A DNA stretch of 64,000 nt from assembly GCF_029227915.1 (NCBI RefSeq), contig NC_079879.1, forward strand, positions 2,170,001-2,234,000, in the 5' to 3' direction. A model generated the notes under the pieces. The model saw only the letters and a list, made by a program, of their open reading frames with translations, searched no databases and was not told where the DNA came from. A program made the translations under genes and the position numbers. The first letter of the stretch is position 1; every line of letters begins with the position of its first letter. Positions 11,801-24,006 of the stretch are shown here, piece after piece. Source of the DNA: Hydractinia symbiolongicarpus. Taxonomy: Eukaryota; Cnidaria; Hydrozoa; Anthoathecata; Hydractiniidae.

Positions 11801-12177
11801 CATTCTTCTTAATGTGACATGATTGCTGGAATTCAACAATTACACTGGGCGCTGTGATGGCGCTTCATTTAAAATTTTGTATAAATAAGTCATTTTGTAA
11901 TGTGGGACCTATCGTAGCGCATAGCGCGCACTGAAGAGATAGAGACAGTTTCAAAAGCCACATTTCATTGACTTTCTAACAGCATCAGTCCGCTTGAGTT
12001 ACAACGGTTGTGTCACTTATTCGTACCAATACGTGTTTAGCGACATTTTTCTGATATTAATAGGTTGCATCGCTTTTAACAGTGCAACGATTGACTGTGG
12101 GACTTAATTGAACTGATTTTGATCTGTGACATTATAAATGTTATAAATGAGACAATTGGACTCCAAGAAATAACATT
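8821..12177 (+). repeat. 3-monomer higher-order repeat, three copies of 1119 bp
   Basis: The marker GTTCTTAATGTGACATG occurs at 8821, 9940 and 11059, exactly 1119 bp (3 x 373) apart, and the sequence between markers is nearly identical. Copies 1 and 2 share TCATTAAATTTCAAACAG, AATAATATTCTTC and GTATAGATAAG, while copy 3 has TCATTGACTTTCAAACAG, AATAACATTCTTC and GTATAAATAAG, so copies 1 and 2 are the most recent pair. After 12177 the pattern breaks (CATTCTTCTTAATTTTAC instead of the marker). Confidence 0.92.
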
Positions 12178-13612
12178 CTTCTTAATTTTACATGATTGCT
12201 GGAACTCAGCAATTACACTGGTCGCTGTTGTAGCGTTTTAATGAAAAATTTAGATAAATAAGTCATTTTGTATTGTGGGACAAATCGTAGTCGTCAGTGC
12301 CCGCTGAAGAAGTAGTGACAGTTTCAAAAACTACATTTCATTGACTTTCTAACAGTATCAGTCCGCTTGAGTTACAACGGTTGCGTCACATATTCGTACG
12401 AACATGTATTTAGCGATATTTTTCTGATATTACTAGGTTGCATCGCTTTTAACAGTGAAAGGATTGGCTGTGGGACTTTATTGAACTGATTTTGAACTGT
12501 GACCTTATAAATGCTATAATTGAGACAATTGGACTCCAAGAAATAGCATTCTCCTTAATGTGACATGATTGCTGGAATTCAGCGATTGCACTTGGCGCTG
12601 TGATATCGCTTCATTTAAAAATTTAGATAAATAAGTCATTTTGAAATGTAGGACCAATCCTAGCCGCTATCTCTCATTGAAGAAATAGAGACATTTTCAA
12701 AAAGTAACATTCATTGAATTTTCAGCGGTATCAATTCGTTTGAGTTACAACAGTTGGGTCACATATTCGTACCAACATGTATTTAGCGATATTTTTCTGA
12801 TGTTACTAGGTTGCATCGCCTTTAACAGTGAAAGGATTGACTGTGGGTCTTAATTGAACTGATTTTGAACTGTGACCTTATAAATGCTATAATTGAGACA
12901 ATTGGACTCCAAGAAATAGCATTCTCCTTAATTTGACATGATTTCAGGAATTCAACAATTACACTGGGCGCTGTGATGGCGCTTCATTTAAAATTTTGTA
13001 TAAATAAGTCATTTTGTAATGTGGGACCTATCGTAGCGCATAGCGCGCACTGAAGAGATAGAGACAGTTTCAAAAGCCACATTTCATTGACTTTCTAACA
13101 GCATCAGTCCGCTTGAGTTACAACGGTTGTGTCACTTATTCGTACCAATACGTGTTTAGCGACATTATTCTGATATTAATAGGTTGCATCGCTTTTAACA
13201 GTGCAACGATTGACTGTGGGACTTAATTGAACTGATTTTGATCTGTGACATTATAAATGTTATAAATGAGACAATTGGACTCCAAGAAATAACATTCTTC
13301 TTAATTTTACATGATTGCTGGAACTCAGCAATTACACTGGTCGCTGTTGTAGCGTTTTAATGAAAAATTTAGATAAATAAGTCATTTTGTATTGTGGGAC
13401 AAATCGTAGTCGTCAGTGCCCGCTGAAGAAGTACTGACAGTTTCAAAAACTACATTTCATTGACTTTCTAACAGTATCAGTCCGCTTGAGTTACAACGGT
13501 TGCGTCACATATTCGTACGAACATGTATTTAGCGATATTTATCTGATATTACTAGGTTGCATCGCTTTTAACAGTGAAACGATTGACTATGGGACTTAAT
13601 TGAACTAATTTT
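12178..13612 (+). repeat. satellite, partial further 3-monomer period
   Basis: A looser continuation of the 1119-bp period: the marker CATTCTTCTTAATTTTAC is at 12174 and again at 13293, and the GCTGTTGTAGCG plus CGTCAGTGCCCGC monomer recurs with it. Identity is lower than in the preceding block and the middle monomers differ. No other content is seen. Confidence 0.7.
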
Positions 13613-15420
13613 GGACTTTGACCTTATAAATGTTATATATGAGACAATTGGACTCCAAGAAATAACATTCTTCTTAATTTTACATGATTGGTGGAACCCA
13701 GCAATTACACTGGTCGCTGTTGTAGCGTTTTAATGAAAAATTTAGATAAATAAGTCATTTTGTACTGTGGGACCAATCGTAGTCGTTAGTGCCCGCTGAA
13801 GACGTAGTGACAGTTTCAAAAACTACATTTCATTGACTTTCTAACAGTATCAGTCCGCTTGAGTTACAACGGTTGCGTCACATATTCGTACGAACATGTA
13901 TTTAGCGATATTTTTCTGATATTACTAGGTTGCATCGCTTTTAACAGTGAAACGATTCAGTGTGGGACTTAATTGAATTATTTTAGACTTCGACCTTATA
14001 AATATGATAAATAACACAATTGGACTCCAAGAAATAAGATTCTTCTATATTTGACATGATTGCTGGAACTCAGCGATTACACTGGGCGCTGTGATAGCGC
14101 TTTATTTAAAGATTTAGATAAATAAGTCATTGTGTGGAACCAATCCTAGCCGTTAGCGTTCCTTGTAGAAACAGAGACATTTTCAAAAAATTACAATTCA
14201 TTGAATTTCCAGCGGTATCAATCCGTTTGAGTTACAACGGTTGCGTCACATATTCGTACCAACATTTATTTTGCGATGTTTTTCTGATGTTACTAGGTTG
14301 CATCGCCTTTAACAGTGAAACGATTGACTATGGGACTTAATTGAACTAATTTTGGACTTTGACTTTAGAAATGTTATAAATGAGGCAATTGGACTCCAAG
14401 AAATAAGATTCTTCTTTATTTGACATGATTGCTGGAACTCAGCGATTACACTGGGCGCTGTGATAGCGCTTCATTTAAAGATTTAGATAAATAAGTCATT
14501 GTGTGGAACCAATCCAAGCCGTTAGTGTTCCTTGTAGAAACAGAGACATTTTCAAAAAATTACAATTCATTGAATTTCCAGCGGTATCAATCTGTTTAAG
14601 TTACAACGGTTGCGTCACATATTCGTACCAACATTTATTTTGCGATGTTTTTCTGATATTACTAGGTTGCATCGCTTTTAACAGTGAAACGACTGACGGT
14701 GGGACTTAATTGAACTGATTTTGGACTTTGACCTTATAAATGTTATATATGAGACAATTGGACTCCAAGAAATAACATTCTTCTTAATTTTACATGATTG
14801 GTGGAACTCAGCAATTACACTGGTCGCTGTTGTAGCGTTTTAATGAAAAATTTAGATAAATAAGTCATTTTGTACTGTGGGACCAATTGTAGTCGTTAGT
14901 GCCCGCTGAAGACGTAGTGACAGTTTCAAAAACTACATTTCATTGACTTTCTAACAGTATCAGTCCGCTTGAGTTACAACGGTTGCGTCACATATTCGTA
15001 CGAACATGTATTTAGCGATATTTTTCTGATATTACTAGGTTGCATCGCTTTTAACAGTGAAACGATTCAGTGTGGGACTTAATTGAATTATTTTAGACTT
15101 CGACCTTATAAATATGATAAATAACACAATTGGACTCCAAGAAATAAGATTCTTCTATATTTGACATGATTGCTGGAACTCAGCGATTACACTGGGCGCT
15201 GTGATAGCGCTTTATTTAAAGATTTAGATAAATAAGTCATTGTGTGGAACCAATCCTAGCCGTTAGCGTTCCTTGTAGAAACAGAGACATTTTCAAAAAA
15301 TTACAATTCATTGAATTTCCAGCGGTATCAATCCGTTTGAGTTACAACGGTTGCGTCACATATTCGTACCAACATTTATTTTGCGATGTTTTTCTGATGT
15401 TACTAGGTTGCATCGCCATT
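13613..15420 (+). repeat. 1110-bp tandem duplication of three monomers
   Basis: The sequence from GGACTTTGACCTTATAAATG with the rare TTATATATGAG at 13613 is repeated at 14723. The distinctive AACGATTCAGTGTGGG occurs at 13951 and 15061, 1110 bp apart. The unit is shorter than 3 x 373 because it includes monomers of about 369 bp that carry the TCATTGTGTGG variant (14134 and 14503 are equivalent points). The second copy is partial and ends near 15420. Confidence 0.85.
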
Positions 15421-15427
15421 TAACAGT

Positions 15428-18400
15428 GAAAGGATTGACTGTGGGACTTAATTGAACTGATTTTGAACTGTGACCTTATAAATGCTATAATTGAGACAAT
15501 TGGACTCCAAGAAATAGCATTCTCCTTAATTTGACATGATTTCAGGATTTCAACAATTACACTGGGCGCTGTGATGGCGCTTCATTTAAAATTTTGTATA
15601 AATAAGTCATTTTGTAATGTGGGACCTATCGTAGCGCATAGCGCGCACTGAATAAATAGAGACAGTTTCAAAAGCCACATTTCATTGACTTTATAACAGT
15701 ATCAGTCCGCTTGAGTTACAACGGTTGTGTCACTTATTCCTACCAATACGTGTTTAGCGACATTTTTCTGATATTAATAGGTTGCATCGCTTTTAACACT
15801 GCAACGATTGACTGTGGGACTTAATTGAACTGATTTTGATCTGTGACATTATAAATGTTATAAATGAGACAATTGGACTCCAAGAAATAACATTCTTCTT
15901 AATTTTACATGATTGCTGAAACTCAGCAATTACACTGGTCGCTGTTGTAGCGTTTTAATGAAAAATTTAGATAAATAAGTCCTTTTGTATTGTGGGACAA
16001 ATCGTAGTCGTCAGTGCCCGCTGAAGAAGTAGTGACAGTTTCAAAAACTACACTTCATTGACTTTCTAACAGTATCAGTCCGCTTGAGTTACAACGGTTG
16101 CGTCACATATTCGTACGAACATGTATTTAGCGATATTTTTCTGATATTACTAGGTTGCATCGCTTTTAACAGTGAAACGATTGACTGTGGGACTTAATTG
16201 AACTGATTTTGGAGTTTGACCTTATAAACGTGATAAATGACACAATTTGACTCCAAGAAATAACATTCTCCTTAATTTCACATGATTGCTGAAACTCAGC
16301 GATTGCACTGGGCTCTGTGATCGCGCTTCATTTAAAAATTTGGATATATTAGTAAATTTGTAATGTGGGAACAATCTTAGCCCATAGCGCGTGCTGAAGA
16401 GGAAGAGACATTTTAAAAAACTACATTCAATGGACTTTCCAACCGTAGCACTCCGTTTGTGTTTCACCGGTTGCGTCACATATTCGTACCAACATGTATT
16501 TAGCAATATTTTTCTTATATTACTAGGTTGCATCGCTTTTGACATTGAAACGATTGACTGTGGGATTTAATTGAACTGATTTTGGACTTTGACCTTGTAA
16601 ATATTATAAATGAGACAATTGGACTCCAAGAAATAACATTCTTCTTAATTTGACATGATTGCTGGAACTCAGCGATTACACTGGCCGCTGTGGTAGCGCT
16701 TTAATGAAAAATTTGTATAAATAAGTCATTTTGTACTGTGGGACCAATCGTAGTCGTCAACGCGCGCTGAAGAAATAGAGACAGTTTCAAAAACTACATT
16801 TCATTGACTTTCTAACAGTATCAGTCCGCTTGAGTTACAACGGTTCCGTCACATATTCCTACCAACATGTATTTAGCAATATTTTTCTGATATTACTAGG
16901 TTGCATCGCTGTCAACAGTGAAAGGATTGACTGTGGGACTTAATTGAACTGATTTTGAACTGTGACCTTATAAATGCTATAATTGAGACAATTGGACTCC
17001 AAGAAATAGCATTCTCCTTAATTTGACATGATTTCAGGAATTCAACAATTACACTGGGCGCTGTGATGGCGCTTCATTTAAAATTTTGTATAAATAAGTC
17101 ATTTTGTAATGTGGGACCTATCGTAGCGCATAGCGCGCACTGAATAGATAGAGACAGTTTCAAAAGCCACATTTCATTGACTTTCTAACAGTATCAGTCC
17201 GCTTGAGTTACAACGGTTGTGTCACTTATTCCTACCAATACGTGTTTAGCGACATTTTTCTGATATTAATAGGTTGCATCGCTTTTAACACTGCAACGAT
17301 TGACTGTGGGACTTAATTGAACTGATTTTGATCTGTGACATTATAAATGTAATAAATGAGACAATTGGACTCCAAGAAATAACATTCTTCTTAATTTTAC
17401 ATGATTGCTGAAACTCAGCAATTACACTGGTCGCTGTTGTAGCGTTTTAATGAAAAATTTAGATAAATAAGTCATTTTGTATTGTGGGACAAATCGTAGT
17501 CGTCAGTGCCCGCTGAAGAAGTAGTGACAGTTTCAAAAACTACATTTCATTGACTTTCTAACAGTATCAGCATGCTTGAGTTACAACGGTTGCGTCACAT
17601 ATTCGTACGAACATTTATTTAGCGATATTTTTCTGATATTACTAGGTTGCATCGCTTTTAACAGTGAAACGATTGACTGTGGGACTTAATTGAACTGATT
17701 TTGGAGTTTGACCTTATAAACGTGATAAATGACACAATTTGACTCCAAGAAATAACATTCTCCTTAATTTCACATGATTGCTGAAACTCAGCGATTGCAC
17801 TGGGCTCTGTGATCGCGCTTCATTTAAAAATTTGGATATATTAGTAAATTTGTAATGTGGGAACAATCTTAGCCCATAGCGCGTGCTGAAGAGGAAGAGA
17901 CATTTTAAAAAACTACATTCAATGGACTTTCCAACCGTAGCACTCCGTTTGAGTTTCACCGGTTGCGTCACATATTCGTACCAACATGTATTTAGCAATA
18001 TTTTTCTTATATTACTAGGTTGCATCGCTTTTGACAGTGAAACGATTGACTGTGGGATTTAATTGAACTGATTTTGGACTTTCACCTTGTAAATATTATA
18101 AATGAGACAATTGGACTCCAAGAAATAACATTCTTCTTAATTTGACATGATTGCTGGAACTCAGCGATTACACTGGCCGCTGTGGTAGCGCTTTAATGAA
18201 AAATTTGTATAAATAAGTCATTTTGTACTGTGGGACCAATCGTAGTCGTCAACGCGCGCTGAATAAATAGAGACAGTTTCAAAAACTACATTTCATTGAC
18301 TTTCTAACAGTATCAGTCCGCTTGAGTTACAACGGTTCCGTCACATATTCCTACCAACATGTATTTAGCAATATTTTTCTGATATTACTAGGTTGCATCG

Positions 18401-21400
18401 CTGTCAACAGTGAAAGGATTGACTGTGGGACTTAATTGAACTGATTTTGAACTGTGACCTTATAAATGCTATAATTGAGACAATTGGACTCCAAGAAATA
18501 GCATTCTCCTTAATTTGACATGATTTCAGGAATTCAACAATTACACTGGGCGCTGTGATGGCGCTTCATTTAAAATTTTGTATAAATAAGTCATTTTGTA
18601 ATGTGGATCCTATCGTAGCGCATAGCGCGCACTGAATAGATAGAGACAGTTTCAAAAGCCACATTTCAATGACTTTCTAACAGTATCAGTCCGCTTGAGT
18701 TACAACGGTTGTGTCACTTATTCCTACCAATACGTGTTTAGCGACATTTTTCTGATATTAATAGGTTGCATCGCTTTTAACACTGCAACGATTGACTGTG
18801 GGACTTAATTGAACTGATTTTGATCTGTGACATAATAAATGTTATAAATGAGACAATTGGACTCCAAGAAATAACATTCTTCTTAATTTTACATGATTGC
18901 TGAAACTCAGCAATTACACTGGTCGCTGTTGTAGCGTTTTAATGAAAAATTTAGATAAATAAGTCATTTTGTATTGTGGGACAAATCGTAGTCGTCAGTG
19001 CCCGCTGAAGAAGTAGTGACAGTTTCAAAAACTACATTTCATTGACTTTCTAACAGTATCAGCATGCTTGAGTTACAACGGTTGCGTCACATATTCGTAC
19101 GAACATGTATTTAGCGATATTTTTCTGATATTACTAGGTTGCATCGCTTTTAACAGTGAAACGATTGACTGTGGGACTTAATTGAAGTGATTTTGGAGTT
19201 TGACCTTATAAACGTGATAAATGACACAATTTGACTCCAAGAAATAACATTCTCCTTAATTTCACATGATTGCTGAAACTCAGCGATTGCACTGGGCTCT
19301 GTGATCGCGCTTCATTTAAAAATTTGGATATATTAGTAAATTTGTAATGTGGGAACAATCTTAGCCCATAGCGCGTGCTGAAGAGGAAGAGACATTTTAA
19401 AAAACTACATTCAATGGACTTTCCAACCGTAGCACTCCGTTTGAGTTTCACCGGTTGCGTCACATATTCGTACCAACATGTATTTAGCAATATTTTTCTT
19501 ATATTACTAGGTTGCATCGCTTTTGACAGTGAAACGATTGACTGTGGGATTTAATTGAACTGATTTTGGACTTTGACCTTGTAAATATTATAAATGAGAC
19601 AATTGGACTCCAAGAAATAACATTCTTCTTAATTTGACATGATTGCTGGAACTCAGCGATTACACTGGCCGCTGTGGTAGCGCTTTAATGAAAAATTTGT
19701 ATAAATAAGTCATTTTGTACTGTGGGACCAATCGTAGTCGTCAACGCGCGCTGAAGAAATAGAGACAGTTTCAAAAACTACATTTCATTGACTTTCTAAC
19801 AGTATCAGTCCGCTTGAGTTACAACGGTTCCGTCACATATTCCTACCAACATGTATTTAGCAATATTTTTCTGATATTACTAGGTTGCATCGCTGTCAAC
19901 AGTGAAAGGATTGACTGTGGGTCTTAATTGAACTGATTTTGAACTGTGACCTTATAAATGCTATAATTGAGACAATTTGACTCCAAGAAATAACATTCTC
20001 CTTAATTTCACATGATTGCTGAAACTCAGCGATTGCACTGGGCTCTGTGATCGCGCTTCATTTAAAAATTTGGATATATTAGTAAATTTGTAATGTGGGA
20101 ACAATCTTAGCCCATAGCGCGTGCTGAAGAGGAAGAGACATTTTAAAAAACTACATTCAATGGACTTTCCAACCGTAGCACTCCGTTTGAGTTTCACCGG
20201 TTGCGTCACATATTCGTACCAACATGTATTTAGCAATATTTTTCTTATATTACTAGGTTGCATCGCTTTTGACAGTGAAACGATTGACTGTGGGATTTAA
20301 TTGAACTGATTTTGGACTTTGACCTTGTAAATATTATAAATGAGACAATTGGACTCCAAGAAATAACATTCTTCTTAATTTGACATGATTGCTGGAACTC
20401 AGCGATTACACTGGCCGCTGTGGTAGCGCTTTAATGAAAAATTTGTATAAATAAGTCATTTTGTACTGTGGGACCAATCGTAGTCGTCAACGCGCGCTGA
20501 AGAAATAGAGACAGTTTCAAAAACTACATTTCATTGACTTTCTAACAGTATCAGTCCGCTTGAGTTACAACGGTTCCGTCACATATTCCTACCAACATGT
20601 ATTTAGCAATATTTTTCTGATATTACTAGGTTGCATCGCTGTCAACAGTGAAAGGATTGACTGTGGGACTTAATTGAACTGATTTTGAACTGTGACCTTA
20701 CAAATGCTATAATTGAGACAATTGGACTCCAAGAAATAGCATTCTCCTTAATTTGACATGATTTCAGGAATTCAACAATTACACTGGGCGCTGTGATGGC
20801 GCTTCATTTAAAATTTTGTATAAATAAGTCATTTTGTAATGTGGGACCTATCGTAGCGCATAGCGCGCACTGAATAGATAGAGACAGTTTCAAAAGCCAC
20901 ATTTCATTGACTTTCTAACAGTATCAGTCCGCTTGAGTTACAACGGTTGTGTCACTTATTCCTACCAATACGTGTTTAGCGACATTTTTCTGATATTAAT
21001 AGGTTGCATCGCTTTTAACACTGCAACGATTGACTGTGGGACTTAATTGAACTGATTTTGATCTGTGACATTATAAATGTTATAAATGAGACAATTGGAC
21101 TCCAAGAAATAACATTCTTCTTAATTTTACATGATTGCTGAAACTCAGCAATTACACTGGTCGCTGTTGTAGCGTTTTAATGAAAAATTTAGATAAATAA
21201 GTCATTTTGTATTGTGGGACAAATCGTAGTCGTCAGTGCCCGCTGAAGAAGTAGTGACAGTTTCAAAAACTACATTTCATTGACTTTCTAACAGTATCAG
21301 CATGCTTGAGTTACAACGGTTGCGTCACATATTCGTACGAACATGTATTTAGCGATATTTTTCTGATATTACTAGGTTGCATCGCTTTTAACAGTGAAAC

Positions 21401-24006
21401 GATTGACTGTGGGACTTAATTGAACTGATTTTGGAGTTTGACCTTATAAACGTGATAAATGACACAATTTGACTCCAAGAAATAACATTCTCCTTAATTT
21501 CACATGATTGCTGAAACTCAGCGATTGCACTGGGCTCTGTGATCGCGCTTCATTTAAAAATTTGGATATATTAGTAAATTTGTAATGTGGGAACAATCTT
21601 AGCCCATAGCGCGTGCTGAAGAGGAAGAGACATTTTAAAAAACTACATTCAATGGACTTTCCAACCGTAGCACTCCGTTTGAGTTTCACCGGTTGCGTCA
21701 CATATTCGTACCAACATGTATTTAGCAATATTTTTCTTATATTACTAGGTTGCATCGCTTTTGACAGTGAAACGATTGACTGTGGGATTTAATTGAACTG
21801 ATTTTGGACTTTGACCTTGTAAATATTATAAATGAGACAATTGGACTCCAAGAAATAACATTCTTCTTAATTTGACATGATTGCTGGAACTCAGCGATTA
21901 CACTGGCCGCTGTGGTAGCGCTTTAATGAAAAATTTGGATATATTAGTAAATTTGTAATGTGGGAACAATCTTAGCCCATAGCGCGTGCTGAAGAGGAAG
22001 AGACATTTTAAAATACTACATTCAATGGACTTTCCAACCGTAGCACTCCGTTTGAGTTTCACCGGTTGTGTCACATATTCGTACCAACATGTATTTAGCA
22101 ATATTTTTCTTATATTACTAGGTTGCATCGCTTTTGACAGTGAAACGATTGACTGTGGGACTTAATTGAACTGATTTTGAACTGTGACCTTACAAATGCT
22201 ATAATTGAGACAATTGGACTCCAAGAAATAGCATTCTCCTTAATTTGACATGATTTCAGGAATTCAACAATTACACTGGGCGCTGTGATGGCGCTTCATT
22301 TAAAATTTTGTATAAATAAGTCATTTTGTAATGTGGGACCTATCGTAGCGCATAGCGCGCACTGAATAGATAGAGACAGTTTCAAAAGCCACATTTCATT
22401 GACTTTCTAACAGTATCAGTCCGCTTGAGTTACAACGGTTGTGTCACTTATTCCTACCAATACGTGTTTAGCGACATTTTTCTGATATTAATAGGTTGCA
22501 TCGCTTTTAACACTGCAACGATTGACTGTGGGACTTAATTGAACTGATTTTGATCTGTGACATTATAAATGTTATAAATGAGACAATTGGACTCCAAGAA
22601 ATAACATTCTTCTTAATTTTACATGATTGCTGAAACTCAGCAATTACACTGGTCGCTGTTGTAGCGTTTTAATGAAAAATTTAGATAAATAAGTCATTTT
22701 GTATTGTGGGACAAATCGTAGTCGTCAGTGCCCGCTGAAGAAGTAGTGACAGTTTCAAAAACTACATTTCATTGACTTTCTAACAGTATCAGCATGCTTG
22801 AGTTACAACGGTTGCGTCACATATTCGTACGAACATGTATTTAGCGATATTTTTCTGATATTACTAGGTTGCATCGCTTTTAACAGTGAAACGATTGACT
22901 GTGGGACTTAATTGAACTGATTTTGGAGTTTGACCTTATAAACGTGATAAATGACACAATTTGACTCCAAGAAATAACATTCTCCTTAATTTCACATGAT
23001 TGCTGAAACTCAGCGATTGCACTGGGCTCTGTGATCGCGCTTCATTTAAAAATTTGGATATATTAGTAAATTTGTAATGTGGGAACAATCTTAGCCCATA
23101 GCGCGTGCTGAAGAGGAAGAGACATTTTAAAAAACTACATTCAATGGACTTTCCAACCGTAGCACTCCGTTTGAGTTTCACCGGTTGCGTCACATATTCG
23201 TACCAACATGTATTTAGCAATATTTTTCTTATATTACTAGGTTGCATCGCTTTTGACAGTGAAACGATTGACTGTGGGATTTAATTGAACTGATTTTGGA
23301 CTTTGACCTTGTAAATATTATAAATGAGACAATTGGACTCCAAGAAATAACATTCTTCTTAATTTGACATGATTGCTGGAACTCAGCGATTACACTGGCC
23401 GCTGTGGTAGCGCTTTAATGAAAAATTTGGATATATTAGTAAATTTGTAATGTGGGAACAATCTTAGCCCATAGCGCGTGCTGAAGAGGAAGAGACATTT
23501 TAAAATACTACATTCAATGGACTTTCCAACCGTAGCACTCCGTTTGAGTTTCACCGGTTGTGTCACATATTCGTACCAACATGTATTTAGCAATATTTTT
23601 CTTATATTACTAGGTTGCATCGCTTTTGACAGTGAAACGATTGACTGTGGGATTTAATTGAACTGATTTTGGACTTTGACCTTGTAAATATTATAAATGA
23701 GACAATTGGACTCCAAGAAATAACATTCTTCTTAATTTGACATGATTGCTGGAACTCAGCGATTACACTGGCCGCTGTGGTAGCGCTTTAATGAAAAATT
23801 TGTATAAATAAGTCATTTTGTACTGTGGGACCAATCGTAGTCGTCAACGCGCGCTGAAGAAATAGAGACAGTTTCAAAAACTACATTTCATTGACTTTCT
23901 AACAGTATCAGTCCGCTTGAGTTACAACGGTTCCGTCACATATTCCTACCAACATGTATTTAGCAATATTTTTCTGATATTACTAGGTTGCATCGCTGTC
24001 AACAGT
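15428..24006 (+). repeat. 4-monomer higher-order repeat of 1492 bp with rearranged copies
   Basis: The marker GAAAGGATTGACTGTGGG, or its equivalent position, occurs at 15428, 16920, 18412, 19904, 20650, 22142 and 24007. The spacings are 1492, 1492, 1492, 746, 1492 and 1865 bp, that is 4, 4, 4, 2, 4 and 5 monomers. Four monomer types follow in order; they are recognised by GCGCACTGAAT, CGTCAGTGCCCGC, GCGCGTGCTGAAGAGGAAG and GTCGTCAACGCGCGC. The copy at 19904 jumps from the first type straight into the third near 19970, losing two monomers. Copies are nearly identical, indicating recent amplification. Confidence 0.92.
21898..22128 (+). repeat. chimeric satellite monomer formed by recombination
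   Basis: This monomer begins as the fourth type (ACACTGGCCGCTGTGGTAG) and after the shared AAAAATTT near 21935 continues as the third type (GGATATATTAGTAAATTTG ... GAGGAAGAG). It carries the private change TTTTAAAATACTAC. The same chimera recurs at 23390 and 25255, so it was made once and then amplified with the higher-order unit, turning the 4-monomer unit into a 5-monomer unit. Confidence 0.85.
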
